Made by a program: the position numbers and the translations under genes. This document shows positions 27,210 through 36,339 of a stretch of 64,000 nt of DNA, in pieces. The DNA comes from Candidatus Poribacteria bacterium (GTDB taxonomy: Bacteria > Poribacteria > WGA-4E > PCPOR2b): NCBI GenBank assembly GCA_003635265.1, contig PYIZ01000048.1:186001-250000 (forward strand), given 5' to 3'. Positions within the stretch are counted from its first letter, which is position 1. Each line of letters opens with the position of its first letter. The notes under the pieces are model-generated. The model saw nothing but the letters and a program-made list of their open reading frames with translations. It had not been told where the DNA came from and did not search any database.

Positions 27210-29306
27210 CTATTTTTCCACCCCTAATAGATCGAAGATAAACGCGTACTCAAAAGCAATCTCCCTCAAGTAGTCATACCGCCCCGACGGTCCCCCATGG
27301 CCCGCACCCATCTCGGTTTTGAGAAGCAGCCGATTATCTCCCCTTTTCAGCGCACGCAGCTTCGCTGTCCATTTGGCGGGTTCCCAGTAGTGTACCCGTG
27401 GGTCGTTAAGTCCTGCTGTTACCAATATATGCGGGTACTCTTTCGTCTCGATATTGTCGTAGGGAGAATACGATTTGATGTAGTTGTAAAACTCTTTCTC
27501 GTTGGGATTGCCCCATTCATCGTATTCGATGACCGTCAAGGGGATAGAAGCGTCGAGCATGGTGTTGACGACATCAACGAAAGGCACTTTTGCGATAACA
27601 ATCTCAAAAAGCTCGGGACGCATATTTGTAACTGCGCCCATGAGCAATCCACCCGCACTGCCGCCTTGAATAACCAGCTTGTCGCTCGCAGTGTATTTCT
27701 CAGCGATTAGGTGTTCAGCACAGGCGATAAAATCGGTAAAAGTATTCCTTTTTTGGAGGAGTTTGCCATTTTCGTACCAAATCCGCCCCATCTCTTCGCC
27801 GCCCCGGATGTGACCGATGGCATATATGAACCCTCGATCCAATAGGCTCAATCGGTTTGATGAAAAATAGGGGTCACTGTTGATGCCGTAGGAGCCGTAC
27901 CCGTATAAAAGCAGTGGACTCTCTCCGTCTTTAACGAGTCCTTTTTTGTAAACCAACGAGATAGGAATGGCAGTGCCATCAGCCGCTTTAGCAAAAATTC
28001 GTTCTGATTCGTAAAGGGAGGGATCATATCCGCCGAGAACTTCGTCCTGCTTCTTTAACTCGCGGGTTCTGGCATCCATCTCGTAGTCAAAGACCGACAT
28101 CGGGGTAACGAGTGAGCCGTAGTTAAAGCGGAGGGTATTTGCATTGAACTCCGGGTTCCGCCCCTGCCGGACCGTATAGACAGGCTCAAGGAAGTCCACC
28201 GTGTGTTCTTCATTGGTGGTGAGGTTGCGAACCCGGATTTTTTGGAGTCCATCCTCTCGTTCAGAAATCACCAGATGGTTCTGAAAGGCACTGACGCTGT
28301 CCAGCTTTACTGTTTCCCGATGGGGAATGACCTCCTCCCAATTTGCCCTCGACGGATTATTGACGGATGCACGCATCAACTTAAAATTCACCGCATCTGA
28401 ATTGGTAACAATAAGGAATTGATCGTCGTGATGCTCGACAGAATACTCCAACTCCGACTGGCGCGGCGAAATGACTTTGAAATCACCTGTGGGTTGATCG
28501 GCTTCTAGATAGTGGACTTCGGAGGTATTGATGTTCTCCAATTCCATCAGCAAGTAAGCCTGACTCCTTGTCTTGGAAACGTCTAGGAAAAATGATTCAT
28601 CTGTCTCATGATAGATAAGAACATCCGCTGCCGGATCGCTGCCGAGTTGATGTCGGTGAAGTTTATAGGGGCGTTTTGCTGCATCTAGCGTGGTATAAAA
28701 GAGGGTCCGATTATCGTTTGCCCATTCTACGCTGTAGTAGGTGTTTGGAATTTGGTCTGATAGCAGTTGACCGGTATTCAAATCTTTGACATACAGGGTA
28801 TAACTCTCCCCACCGGTCGTATCGGTGGAATACGCCAAGAGTTGATGGTTGGGGCTGATTTTATAGACGCCCATTTCTAGATATTCATGCCCCTCGGCAA
28901 GAGCATTCTGATCTAGAAGTATCTCCTCCTCTGCCTCCAAACTTCCCTTTTTTCGACAATAGATCGGATACTGCTTTCCCTCCTCGGTGCGGGTGTAATA
29001 GTAATAGTCGCCCATCTTTTCGGGAACGGAGAGGTCGGTTTCTTTGATTCTGCCCAAAAGTTCTTGATACAGTTGTTCCTGAAAGTCTTCGGTATGCTGC
29101 ATCATCGCTTCGGTATGTCTGTTCTCGGCTTCAAGGTATTCGATGACTTCCGGGTTCGATTTCTCCCTGAGCCAAAAATAGTCATCAACACGGGCTTCAC
29201 CATGCACTGTGTCTGTTTTTGGGTCAGTTTTCGCAACGGGCGGGTTTAAAGCGGTTCCTGATGCAGTTGGGGCGGTAGTGGCTAGCCAGTAAATAATCGG
29301 TAACAT
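27210..29306 (-). CDS. Oligopeptidase B-like prolyl oligopeptidase (S9A)
   Basis: 698 residues from ATG 29306, selected because AAGGAG lies upstream and because the 73 extra N-terminal residues of the longer frame would lie inside the preceding sulfatase gene. The N-terminal seven-bladed propeller covers about residues 80-420. The catalytic triad is Ser in GGSAGGLLMG, Asp in GLNDPRVHYWEP and His in AGHGG. SLVYKKG, YGYGSYG and HIRGGEEMG are typical of oligopeptidase B. The N-terminus has a short hydrophobic stretch that might be a signal. It lies 35 bases after the sulfatase stop and may be co-transcribed with it. Confidence 0.93.
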   Translation of the reverse strand: MLPIIYWLATTAPTASGTALNPPVAKTDPKTDTVHGEARVDDYFWLREKSNPEVIEYLEAENRHTEAMMQHTEDFQEQLYQELLGRIKETDLSVPEKMGDYYYYTRTEEGKQYPIYCRKKGSLEAEEEILLDQNALAEGHEYLEMGVYKISPNHQLLAYSTDTTGGESYTLYVKDLNTGQLLSDQIPNTYYSVEWANDNRTLFYTTLDAAKRPYKLHRHQLGSDPAADVLIYHETDESFFLDVSKTRSQAYLLMELENINTSEVHYLEADQPTGDFKVISPRQSELEYSVEHHDDQFLIVTNSDAVNFKLMRASVNNPSRANWEEVIPHRETVKLDSVSAFQNHLVISEREDGLQKIRVRNLTTNEEHTVDFLEPVYTVRQGRNPEFNANTLRFNYGSLVTPMSVFDYEMDARTRELKKQDEVLGGYDPSLYESERIFAKAADGTAIPISLVYKKGLVKDGESPLLLYGYGSYGINSDPYFSSNRLSLLDRGFIYAIGHIRGGEEMGRIWYENGKLLQKRNTFTDFIACAEHLIAEKYTASDKLVIQGGSAGGLLMGAVTNMRPELFEIVIAKVPFVDVVNTMLDASIPLTVIEYDEWGNPNEKEFYNYIKSYSPYDNIETKEYPHILVTAGLNDPRVHYWEPAKWTAKLRALKRGDNRLLLKTEMGAGHGGPSGRYDYLREIAFEYAFIFDLLGVEK

Positions 29307-29341
29307 CTTACCTACATCTCCTTGCGTTGATTGGACAGAGT

Positions 29342-30781
29342 TCAATCTAGATAGTCCATCTCCGGACGACGATCCCAACGAAATTGGTCTTTCGGTTTGG
29401 TGTGTTCTGCCCAAGCCCGGATAATCTCTATATCTGCCCGTTTCTGTTCCATCTTCTCGCCAACCACTTCGGGATCCCAACCCTCTAGCACCTCGACGGT
29501 CAGTTGATCCCGTATTTCCCGGCAACTTGCATCCTGCGCCCGATCCGATAGTTCATCGGGGTCATCGGCGAGATTAAAAAGCTGTGGCTCTTGACCGTGG
29601 TAGTAATTCAGCTTCCATTCATCGCGCCGAATCATCCGGTGCAAACAGTCCTCATAAGTACAGTATTCGGAGAAGGCAAGATCCTCCCACTCTGTGTCGG
29701 GTTGACGCAGCAGATTGAGCACGCTTCTGCCGCGAGCGTTGGGCAGGGGTGGTGCACCGAGGGCTTCCAGCATTGTCGCGTTTAGATCGAGCGAACTGAG
29801 AACATTATCACACTGGACACCTTCCGGTAAGGCTCCGGGCCAAGAGAGGATCGCTGGCACTTTGACCGAAGCTTCGTAAAACGTGCGCTTCATCCACAAA
29901 CCGTGTTCACCCATCTGATCCCCGTGATCAGAACTATAAATAATCAGCGTGTTCTCCGCTAGGTCATTCTTTCGGAGTGCTTCGAGAATTTCACCAATCA
30001 TGATGTCCATCCGTGTCACCAACGCCCAGTATGCTGTTCGTGCACGAAGAATCTCCTCTTCGGAAATATCTATGAGATTTCCCCATTTTCGCCACCACTT
30101 GAAGTAAGGGTGAAGTGCATCGGAATATGGTTCAGGGTGTTTAGGGAGAGTCATTACATCCCGATAGAGTTCGTAGTCTTCTTGGCGTGCCACATAAGGC
30201 GAGTGCGGCAGCATGAATCCCACCGAGAGAGAGAACGGTTCTGTGGGCAGACCAGCCCGCTTTTGAACGCCGAGCCGGTCAAGGTAGTTGATGGTCGCAG
30301 CGGTCACATCTTCGTCGTGGACCTGATAGCTGCTTTGACCGGATCCGGCTTGTTGGAGGCTAGCGCGCAAATTGCTCGGGGCTACTCCATTGCCGGGGTA
30401 ATTGCCACCGTGGTCGCCGACCAGACGCTCTGCGTAGCCGTGCAGTTGATCAGGACCCAATCCGTGCATACGGCCGATCAGCACCGGATGGTATCCCGCT
30501 GCTCCCATAGCGTGTGCGAATGTGGGAATACCGGAATCCATAATGTGGTTGTTTGTCCAGACCTCGATCTCGGATGGATATCTGCCTGCCAACATCGACA
30601 TCCGTGAAGGTACGCAAACGGGTGATGGGCAATAGACGTTTGTAAAGAGGACTCCCTTTGCTGCCAAGCTATCGAGGTTCGGTGTCTGCACTAGTGGGTC
30701 ACCGTAACAGCCGATGACTGCGGGGTTGTGTTGATCGGAGTGGATGTATAAAAGGTTCGGACGTTCTGTACCTGTTCCCAT
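29342..30781 (-). CDS. Cys-type sulfatase (second copy)
   Basis: 479 residues. CVPSR at residues 56-60 is the formylglycine signature; YIHSDQHNP and SSDHGDQMGEHGLW supply metal ligands. It is clearly diverged from the sulfatase at 1230, so it probably has a different substrate. No signal peptide is seen. AAAGG lies about 12 bases before the ATG. It is upstream of the oligopeptidase gene on the same strand and close to a GH51 arabinofuranosidase, consistent with glycan breakdown. Confidence 0.93.
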   Translation of the reverse strand: MGTGTERPNLLYIHSDQHNPAVIGCYGDPLVQTPNLDSLAAKGVLFTNVYCPSPVCVPSRMSMLAGRYPSEIEVWTNNHIMDSGIPTFAHAMGAAGYHPVLIGRMHGLGPDQLHGYAERLVGDHGGNYPGNGVAPSNLRASLQQAGSGQSSYQVHDEDVTAATINYLDRLGVQKRAGLPTEPFSLSVGFMLPHSPYVARQEDYELYRDVMTLPKHPEPYSDALHPYFKWWRKWGNLIDISEEEILRARTAYWALVTRMDIMIGEILEALRKNDLAENTLIIYSSDHGDQMGEHGLWMKRTFYEASVKVPAILSWPGALPEGVQCDNVLSSLDLNATMLEALGAPPLPNARGRSVLNLLRQPDTEWEDLAFSEYCTYEDCLHRMIRRDEWKLNYYHGQEPQLFNLADDPDELSDRAQDASCREIRDQLTVEVLEGWDPEVVGEKMEQKRADIEIIRAWAEHTKPKDQFRWDRRPEMDYLD

Positions 30782-30830
30782 CGTTATTATAACCTTTGGT
30801 GTGAGTTGGTGAAGATATGAAACTCATTCG

Positions 30831-30866
30831 TTCATCAATGAACCAATAAACCAATTGTTTTCACGT
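30831..30866. repeat. 36-base dispersed repeat, copy A
   Basis: TTCATCAATGAACCAATAAA continuing into CCAATTGTTTTCACGT. It matches 36188-36223 at nearly every position. The element runs directly into the CGTTTCACG repeat. Confidence 0.75.
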
Positions 30867-30883
30867 TTCACGCTTCACGTTTC
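30857..30883. repeat. CGTTTCACG repeat, copy 2
   Basis: A 27-base segment containing TTTCACGTTTCACGC and TTCACGTTTCA. It differs by one base from 9007-9033. It lies in the gap between a sulfatase and a GH51 gene. Confidence 0.75.
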
Positions 30884-30948
30884 ATTTTCTCCTATTCACT
30901 GGAGTACTGTCAAACTTCACGTAACTGACCATAATGTAACAAATAGTG

Positions 30949-32403
30949 TCATCCAATGTATACCTGAACCATCGAGATTGAGTGCGGCGGCAAGGTAACT
31001 GTGAACGGATTAGACGGTACGTCCAATTCCCGTTTCACCAGTTTCACGCTTTCTTCACCAAAGTCGTTCATCACTATCGGATCTTCGCCGGTGATTTCAA
31101 ACAGGAGACCATTGCTCTTGAGATTTCCATGCTGATTTTCGATTATTACCGGCAGCGCATCTGTCCGATGCCTATTAATCAGGTTAATCGAAATGCGTCC
31201 GACATCTGGCTGATAACTCGCAGACGCATCAAGATATGGAACGTTGCCATGCTGTTCCGTTTCAAAACAGTCCGAATCCCAATGCGCATCGAGGGCAATC
31301 GTTCCATTTTCGAGGGTATGTAGTTGTAGGGGCCAGAAGATTGTTTGCAAAAACAGTCCTTCTGTGTTTGTATGGATTGGCGCAATGACGTTGACCAACT
31401 GTGCCATATTTGCCAGCTTGATTGCGTCCGCATGACGGAGGAAGGCGTTGAGGAACATCCCGACCGCTAGGGCATCCTGCAATGTGTATCGCTCATGTCG
31501 TGGGTGCTCAGGATCGTGGCTATACATCACATTCCATTCATCGAAGGCGATTTTCAGTTTCTTCCCCTCCTCCGAGTAATACACCCCAACGTCGATGATC
31601 CCACGCGCGGCGCGGATAAATCTCTCAATATGTTCAGATGCGGCCATGTATTCATAGTAGCCCCCATACCAATCGCCAACGTACATGTGGATGGCGAGGT
31701 AATCGGCGATGTCCGCTAGTTTCTCAACCACCACCTGATTCCACTTCATATCTGAGGCATTTTGCTCAAATGAACCACAGGCAGCCAGCTCAATGTTTTT
31801 ATCAACCAGTTTCATTACTTTTGCGTATTCGTACGCAAGGGCAGCGTATTCCTCTGCTGGCTTGTGTCCAATCTTCCAGTGTCCCGAAACCTCGTTGCCC
31901 AATGCCCAATATTTCACACGATACGGTTCGTTGTGACCATTTTTCCGACGCAGGTTAGCGTAGTAGGTGTCCTCCACTCCGTTACAGTATTCCACCCAAT
32001 GCTGTGCCTCGTCCATCGTGCCGTTTCCCATATTGACGCAGATGTAGGGTTCTGTCCCGACTTCACGGCAAAATTGGATAAACTCGTCAGTCCCGAAGCG
32101 GTTCGATTCGACCGCATTCCACGCCAACTCCATCTTTCGTGGACGTTCATCCTTCGAACCGATACCATCCATCCAGTGATATGCTGAGACAAAGTTCCCA
32201 CCGGGCCAACGGATATTTGGCACCTTCAGCGACTTGATGGCTGCAAGCACATCCCGTCGAAAGCCCCTCTCGTCCGACAACGGCGAACCTTCTTCGTAGA
32301 TACCGCCGTAGATACAGCGCCGCAGGTGTTCGATGAAATTTCCATAGATGTTCGGATCGATCGCGTCAATCTGCCGGCGTGGGTCAACCAAGATTGTTGC
32401 CAT
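30949..32403 (-). CDS. GH51 alpha-N-arabinofuranosidase
   Basis: 484 residues from ATG 32403, preceded by GGGAGGG; the longer frame from 32481 would overlap the upstream gene. It removes terminal arabinofuranose from plant- or algal-type polysaccharides. GNFIEHLRRCIYGGIYEEGS and IRWPGGNFVSAYHW are characteristic. The acid/base Glu is in WALGNEVSGHW and the nucleophile Glu in KIAFDEWNVMY. A C-terminal beta-sandwich follows. No signal peptide is seen, so it acts on imported oligosaccharides. It follows the DUF6785-like membrane protein by 14 bases, strongly suggesting an operon. Confidence 0.95.
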   Translation of the reverse strand: MATILVDPRRQIDAIDPNIYGNFIEHLRRCIYGGIYEEGSPLSDERGFRRDVLAAIKSLKVPNIRWPGGNFVSAYHWMDGIGSKDERPRKMELAWNAVESNRFGTDEFIQFCREVGTEPYICVNMGNGTMDEAQHWVEYCNGVEDTYYANLRRKNGHNEPYRVKYWALGNEVSGHWKIGHKPAEEYAALAYEYAKVMKLVDKNIELAACGSFEQNASDMKWNQVVVEKLADIADYLAIHMYVGDWYGGYYEYMAASEHIERFIRAARGIIDVGVYYSEEGKKLKIAFDEWNVMYSHDPEHPRHERYTLQDALAVGMFLNAFLRHADAIKLANMAQLVNVIAPIHTNTEGLFLQTIFWPLQLHTLENGTIALDAHWDSDCFETEQHGNVPYLDASASYQPDVGRISINLINRHRTDALPVIIENQHGNLKSNGLLFEITGEDPIVMNDFGEESVKLVKRELDVPSNPFTVTLPPHSISMVQVYIG

Positions 32404-32417
32404 GTGCCCTCCCTGTG

Positions 32418-34367
32418 CTACCAAAACCACACCACGTACAAGGGTGTCTCGATAATAACGCTCAAAATCGACCAGTAACATCCACTTGCAACATCTCCCA
32501 GAATAAGTCCTAGGAAGAAGGGCAGGAAACGCCGGTATAAACGGGCTCCGCCAACCTTGAAGACGATAAACTTAATAGTTCCGGATAGGATTAAGGCGAA
32601 CCAATAGTGATCCATTGTGCCGCCATTGATGCCCATCGCATACCCGACCGGGTGCAGGGGCCACCAGATAAATTTGAGCCGCAGGAGCCCTAGCAACATG
32701 GTAAATGCGAATCCTGAACCGATTGCCATGGTGCCGAAAACATCTATTTCGCGGGGGAATTGGAACCAACCGGAGAGTTGGTTGTAAACACCCTGTCCCG
32801 GTCCCAACACCTGTCCGGGAGCGTCTACGGCAATTGAGGCACCGAAGTCGTACAAACAGTAAAGGTAAACAAGAAAGGCGATGAAAACACTGGGTGCAAT
32901 TCCAAGAAGCATAATCACCATTAACCGGCGGTAGTTGATTCCGGTGCGTTGGGCAAGCTTGAAGCCTTCAAGTTGGTGCGGCATCGGGTGACTTCGGTTT
33001 GAACCGTTGAACCATGAAAAAAGTGAAAACAGTGTCAAATCACTCTTGCCGAAAGCTGTCACACCAGCCACCGATGTAAGAATTGTTTGTGGATTGACAC
33101 CGCCCATGTTATGCACCGGCGGACCCAATTCAGCGCGAATGCGTGTAACAGCCGCTGCGATAATCATGTATAAGCCAAAGAAAAGTGGGAATACCCATGC
33201 GGACATTCCTGCCTGACTGGAAATCACATAAAGGAGGAGAAGGCAGACCACGATACCGATGACGGCGGATCGATAGCGCACCGGTTCTTGCGAATCATCA
33301 AGAGGGGTATTCATGCCGATAACGCGCTTCAAAATTTCTTTGAAATGTTTCCGCCCCGCCCAGATTGCCATCGCAATAATCGCAAGGAAAGCACCAACGG
33401 CTTGGTTCGGCAGGAAGGGGTAGTATGGGATCGTATACAAGCCAGCAGCCCGTCCGCCGATGAATTGTGCTTTTCTGACCCAGTAGAAGAACGCCATTGA
33501 GAAGCTTAAATCGATCGGAAGTAGAAAACACAACCCAATCATGAACAATCGTAAATGAAAATAGGTCGCGCCAATCGCATCCCACGGCTCGTTATTCAAC
33601 CACAAGGCGAGATCTGCGGTCGGCTCACGGATAGGTATCAGTGGAACGGATGGATACAGAAAATTGAGTCCGTTGATAATTTCGATTGCCGCTGCGATTC
33701 CAAATCCCCACCACATCGCACGGTTCTGGAAGAAACTCATCCCCGGCGCGGTCATATCGAGTGGCAATTGAGCGATAGGATACGGCATCCTTTCATGCTC
33801 AATCCATTGGCGTCGAATGAAAACGTTCAGGAAGGCGACGAGAAAAAAGATCAGCGTGGCAATTGCTGTCCAGCTCAGGATGGGAGCTATCCAGTAACGC
33901 AGATAACCATCGGTGAAGAAGTTCGCGCCACCTTCGTAAAATGGGCGTGCCATCTCGGTGTGTTCCATGACCAACCACTTCGGGAGATGGGGATGGATGA
34001 GTTGCTTCCATTCATTTTCGGGTGAAGCGAACCAGAACGCATGGGTGAGCGGACCCATGAGGCTCACCATGTTATCGTGGGCGATCACCGATGTGGTCGT
34101 TGCCATCATAATGTAGATGACGAGTAGTTCGGCTTGGGTCAGTGCATAATTGGGAAAGAACCGGTGGACGCCAGCGTTCACAAGGGCAAGGGTGAAGACG
34201 ATGAAAATTACATTCATCGGGATGGAAGTTGCTGAGAAGTGGAAGCCGTGCCAGACCATTTCGACCATGGCAATCCAATACGCGTTCACGGGCATAAGGA
34301 TAAACCCTAATAGCACGGCGCGTAAGGTAATCCGCGACTCGGAACGCAGGGATGGAGATGTTTGCAT
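32418..34367 (-). CDS. DUF6785/DUF6784-like polytopic membrane protein
   Basis: 649 residues from ATG 34367, with GGAGG 5 bases upstream. At least ten strongly hydrophobic helices are spread over the length, e.g. around residues 17-40, 50-75 and 145-170. The pattern, including YALTQAELLVIYIMMATTTSV and RIRAELGPPVHNMGGVNPQ, is that of a large membrane family annotated DUF6785/DUF6784 and distantly like oligopeptide transporters. It likely sits in the inner membrane and moves a solute. Its operon partner GH51 suggests an arabinose-containing oligosaccharide, but this is inference. Confidence 0.75.
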   Translation of the reverse strand: MQTSPSLRSESRITLRAVLLGFILMPVNAYWIAMVEMVWHGFHFSATSIPMNVIFIVFTLALVNAGVHRFFPNYALTQAELLVIYIMMATTTSVIAHDNMVSLMGPLTHAFWFASPENEWKQLIHPHLPKWLVMEHTEMARPFYEGGANFFTDGYLRYWIAPILSWTAIATLIFFLVAFLNVFIRRQWIEHERMPYPIAQLPLDMTAPGMSFFQNRAMWWGFGIAAAIEIINGLNFLYPSVPLIPIREPTADLALWLNNEPWDAIGATYFHLRLFMIGLCFLLPIDLSFSMAFFYWVRKAQFIGGRAAGLYTIPYYPFLPNQAVGAFLAIIAMAIWAGRKHFKEILKRVIGMNTPLDDSQEPVRYRSAVIGIVVCLLLLYVISSQAGMSAWVFPLFFGLYMIIAAAVTRIRAELGPPVHNMGGVNPQTILTSVAGVTAFGKSDLTLFSLFSWFNGSNRSHPMPHQLEGFKLAQRTGINYRRLMVIMLLGIAPSVFIAFLVYLYCLYDFGASIAVDAPGQVLGPGQGVYNQLSGWFQFPREIDVFGTMAIGSGFAFTMLLGLLRLKFIWWPLHPVGYAMGINGGTMDHYWFALILSGTIKFIVFKVGGARLYRRFLPFFLGLILGDVASGCYWSILSVIIETPLYVVWFW

Positions 34368-34754
34368 TATTCCTCCAAGATGGGTGCCTGACCACATGAA
34401 TTGCTCGCGCGATATGATGGATTTGATGAATCAAGCTGATATATCAAAGCTGGCAACCATCCAAAATTACCACGTTAGAGAGTTAAAGGGGGTGGATTAT
34501 TGCGGAGTGCACCCCTCGTGACGGGAAGTCCCGAGGGATTAAGATGCAACTTGAGTGAAGAAATGTCCCTAGCAGGACAAGCTAGGATTCTGGCGATCAA
34601 TAGATTAAGAGATCTCAACCGCATCAAGGGTAGGTTCTGCGCCAAAGCTTACTTTTTCTCGAATAATGCACACCCCGGATAATTGACAGACAGCGTATGT
34701 AGGCTGCGCTTCAATGTAATCAGGTATGTATGTTGTTGAGCGACAGATCTAACC
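34368..34754. other. Intergenic region with a strong hairpin, no gene supported
   Basis: 387 bases between the DUF6785-like gene start and the IF-1 stop. It contains the GC-rich stem-loop at 34512-34537. A 60-codon plus-strand frame from 34500 crosses it but lacks a ribosome site. The region may hold the promoter of the DUF6785-GH51 operon. Confidence 0.45.
34512..34537. other. GC-rich stem-loop in intergenic region
   Basis: CCCTCG (34513-34518) pairs with CGAGGG (34532-34537), and GAC (34520-34522) with GTC (34528-34530), leaving a small bulge and a GGGAA loop. No T tract follows, so it is not a standard terminator. The function is unknown. Confidence 0.4.
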
Positions 34755-35255
34755 TTAGGATCGTCGCCCCGGGTCTCGATAAATGACACGTCCACGTGTT
34801 AAATCGTAGGGCGAAAGTTCGACAAGCACTTTGTCTCCCGGCAGAATTCTGATGAAATTCTTCCGCATTCTGCCAGAAATGTGTGCCAAGATCTCATGTT
34901 TATTATCCAATTCGACCCGAAACATGGCATTGGGCAGGGTTTCGATCACTGTCCCTTGGACCTCGATTTTGTCTTCTTTGGCTCGGACTCGAGATTGGAC
35001 ACCATCTCTGGTTTCCTGAGTCTCTTGTTCTGCGCGAACCTCAATCTTATCTTTACGAAATTCCCGCTTGTTTTTCTTTTTATTTCTGGTTTTTCCTGCT
35101 CCTGGTGCAGGTCCTCTACCTTGTGTGGCCCCTCTACCTTGTGCAGGTCCCCTACCTTGTGCGGGCCCTCTGCCTTGCCCAGGGCCTCTGCCTTGCGTAG
35201 ATCTATTTCTATTTGGCGATGGCCCTCTTCCTTGTGTAGGTCTTTTGCCTCTCAC
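34755..35255 (-). CDS. infA: Translation initiation factor IF-1 with RG-repeat N-terminal extension
   Basis: 166 residues from GTG 35255, chosen because AGAGGAG lies 10 bases upstream (a TTG at 35303 would add 16 residues). The C-terminal 75 residues are a standard S1-fold IF-1: [25 protein letters not shown], then [18 protein letters not shown] and [15 protein letters not shown], close to E. coli IF-1. Where normal IF-1 has its start Met, this protein has Arg (CGA), and no in-frame start codon lies nearby. The factor is therefore joined to an extension of about 91 residues. The extension holds six QGRG units, a KKKNKRE basic patch and an acidic linker. IF-1 blocks the ribosomal A site during initiation; the tail may contact rRNA or mRNA. 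Confidence 0.92.
   Translation of the reverse strand: MRGKRPTQGRGPSPNRNRSTQGRGPGQGRGPAQGRGPAQGRGATQGRGPAPGAGKTRNKKKNKREFRKDKIEVRAEQETQETRDGVQSRVRAKEDKIEVQGTVIETLPNAMFRVELDNKHEILAHISGRMRKNFIRILPGDKVLVELSPYDLTRGRVIYRDPGRRS
35105..35200. repeat. 18-base tandem repeat encoding QGRGP units
   Basis: On the plus strand, units of the type CCTCTGCCTTGTGCAGG recur with an 18-base period and encode (A/G/T)QGRGP on the minus strand inside the IF-1 gene. The units vary at a few positions. Period and composition suggest growth by slippage or unequal recombination. Confidence 0.75.
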
Positions 35256-35335
35256 TTGTATGCATCTCCTCTGTACGGTTAAAAGGTTATCGAAATCTTC
35301 CAATCTATAACTCCGCCATTCATGACGGAGAGTTA

Positions 35336-36139
35336 TTAATGGTCTTCGGGACTGAAGATCTTTCCTTTTTCGATGACGAGGGTGCGAAGATACTCCGCTG
35401 CTGCTTGGAGTTGGGATTCGGCGTTACCTTCGTCACTGCCTGTCGAAACTAGATCAACAGGCATATACTGATTGTCATCGCGTCGCAAGGCGACATAAGC
35501 TTTTAAGTAGACATCTGGGTGTGTCCCCATTACCTGTTGCAAAAGCGGCGAAACTTCCGCCTCAAACATATTTACATAAACGCGCAACGTTGCAATTTTC
35601 GCGCTATAGCGTTCAGCAATCAACGGCGCAATGTAGGTTTCAAAAATAGACTTCATCTCCCGCGGCGGACCGGGCATCAGCAGAATCGACGATGAATCTT
35701 TGGTAACACGAACACACGGTGCCCAACCAACAGGATTTTGAAAGACATCGGCGGTTTCGGGAACAGTCGCCATATTAACCATCGCATCGGTCACGTCGTC
35801 GCGGTTCGTTAACTCCCGCCGTTCCATAAAAGAGGCTAATGTTTCCTCATGGACGACAGGCTGTACCCCGAGGATTTTCGCGACAATCTGCACAGTCATA
35901 TCATCGGGAGTTGGTCCAAGTCCCCCGGTTGTGAGGATCAGATCTGTTTTTCGGTGAATTGCATCTTCAATGGCTTCGAACATCTCGTCAAACTCATCTC
36001 GAACCATCGTCACTCGACGCAGCTGTCCGCCTAACTGAAGAATCTGTTGTGCAATCCAGTGGGCATTGGTATCTTGGATCTGCCCGAGGATTAACTCGGT
36101 TCCAATTGAAAATAACTCAATAACGGGCGTGCGTTCCAA
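35336..36139 (-). CDS. CinA-like MoCF-domain protein
   Basis: 267 residues from TTG 36139, chosen because GAGGAGG lies 5 bases upstream. The N-terminal molybdopterin-binding fold is clear: [36 protein letters not shown] and [14 protein letters not shown]. This is the CinA/ADP-ribose-pyrophosphatase-like COG1058 domain. The C-terminal amidase domain that removes the amide from NMN in full CinA proteins is absent, since the protein ends after the helical segment around residue 260. It probably acts on nucleotide derivatives. The IF-1 gene follows 80 bases downstream. Confidence 0.88.
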   Translation of the reverse strand: MERTPVIELFSIGTELILGQIQDTNAHWIAQQILQLGGQLRRVTMVRDEFDEMFEAIEDAIHRKTDLILTTGGLGPTPDDMTVQIVAKILGVQPVVHEETLASFMERRELTNRDDVTDAMVNMATVPETADVFQNPVGWAPCVRVTKDSSSILLMPGPPREMKSIFETYIAPLIAERYSAKIATLRVYVNMFEAEVSPLLQQVMGTHPDVYLKAYVALRRDDNQYMPVDLVSTGSDEGNAESQLQAAAEYLRTLVIEKGKIFSPEDH

Positions 36140-36187
36140 CCTAACCTCCTCACCGCTCAAGAGTTCATTAGTTCATTAGTTCAAAAG

Positions 36188-36223
36188 TTCATTAATGAAC
36201 CAATCAACAAATTGTTTTCACGT
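36188..36223. repeat. 36-base dispersed repeat, copy B
   Basis: TTCATTAATGAACCAATCAA continuing into CAAATTGTTTTCACGT, nearly identical to 30831-30866. It is preceded by a short tandem of AGTTCATT units (36166-36190) and followed by a degraded CGTTTCACG repeat at 36252-36271. Confidence 0.75.
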
Positions 36224-36339
36224 CCCAATCCATCGGGATCCTCGGAACGGGATTTTACGCATCACGTTTCACTCTCGGTTTCTGACCGGAGCATGTCTCT
36301 ACAATTGCAAACTATCACCGTTGGTTATTGACCTATCTA

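Noticed and set aside
29307..29525. Longer N-terminus of the oligopeptidase
   Set aside because: These 73 codons lie inside the upstream sulfatase gene in another frame, are Gly/Arg-rich and are followed by a start with a proper ribosome site.
34500..34682. Possible group II intron or riboswitch around the 34512 hairpin
   Set aside because: No domain V-like hairpin, reverse transcriptase or known aptamer pattern could be found.
34883..35310. Plus-strand frames rich in [11 protein letters not shown] repeats
   Set aside because: They are the antisense reading of the QGRGP repeat tract of infA; no ribosome site, and the infA frame ends in a well conserved IF-1 domain.
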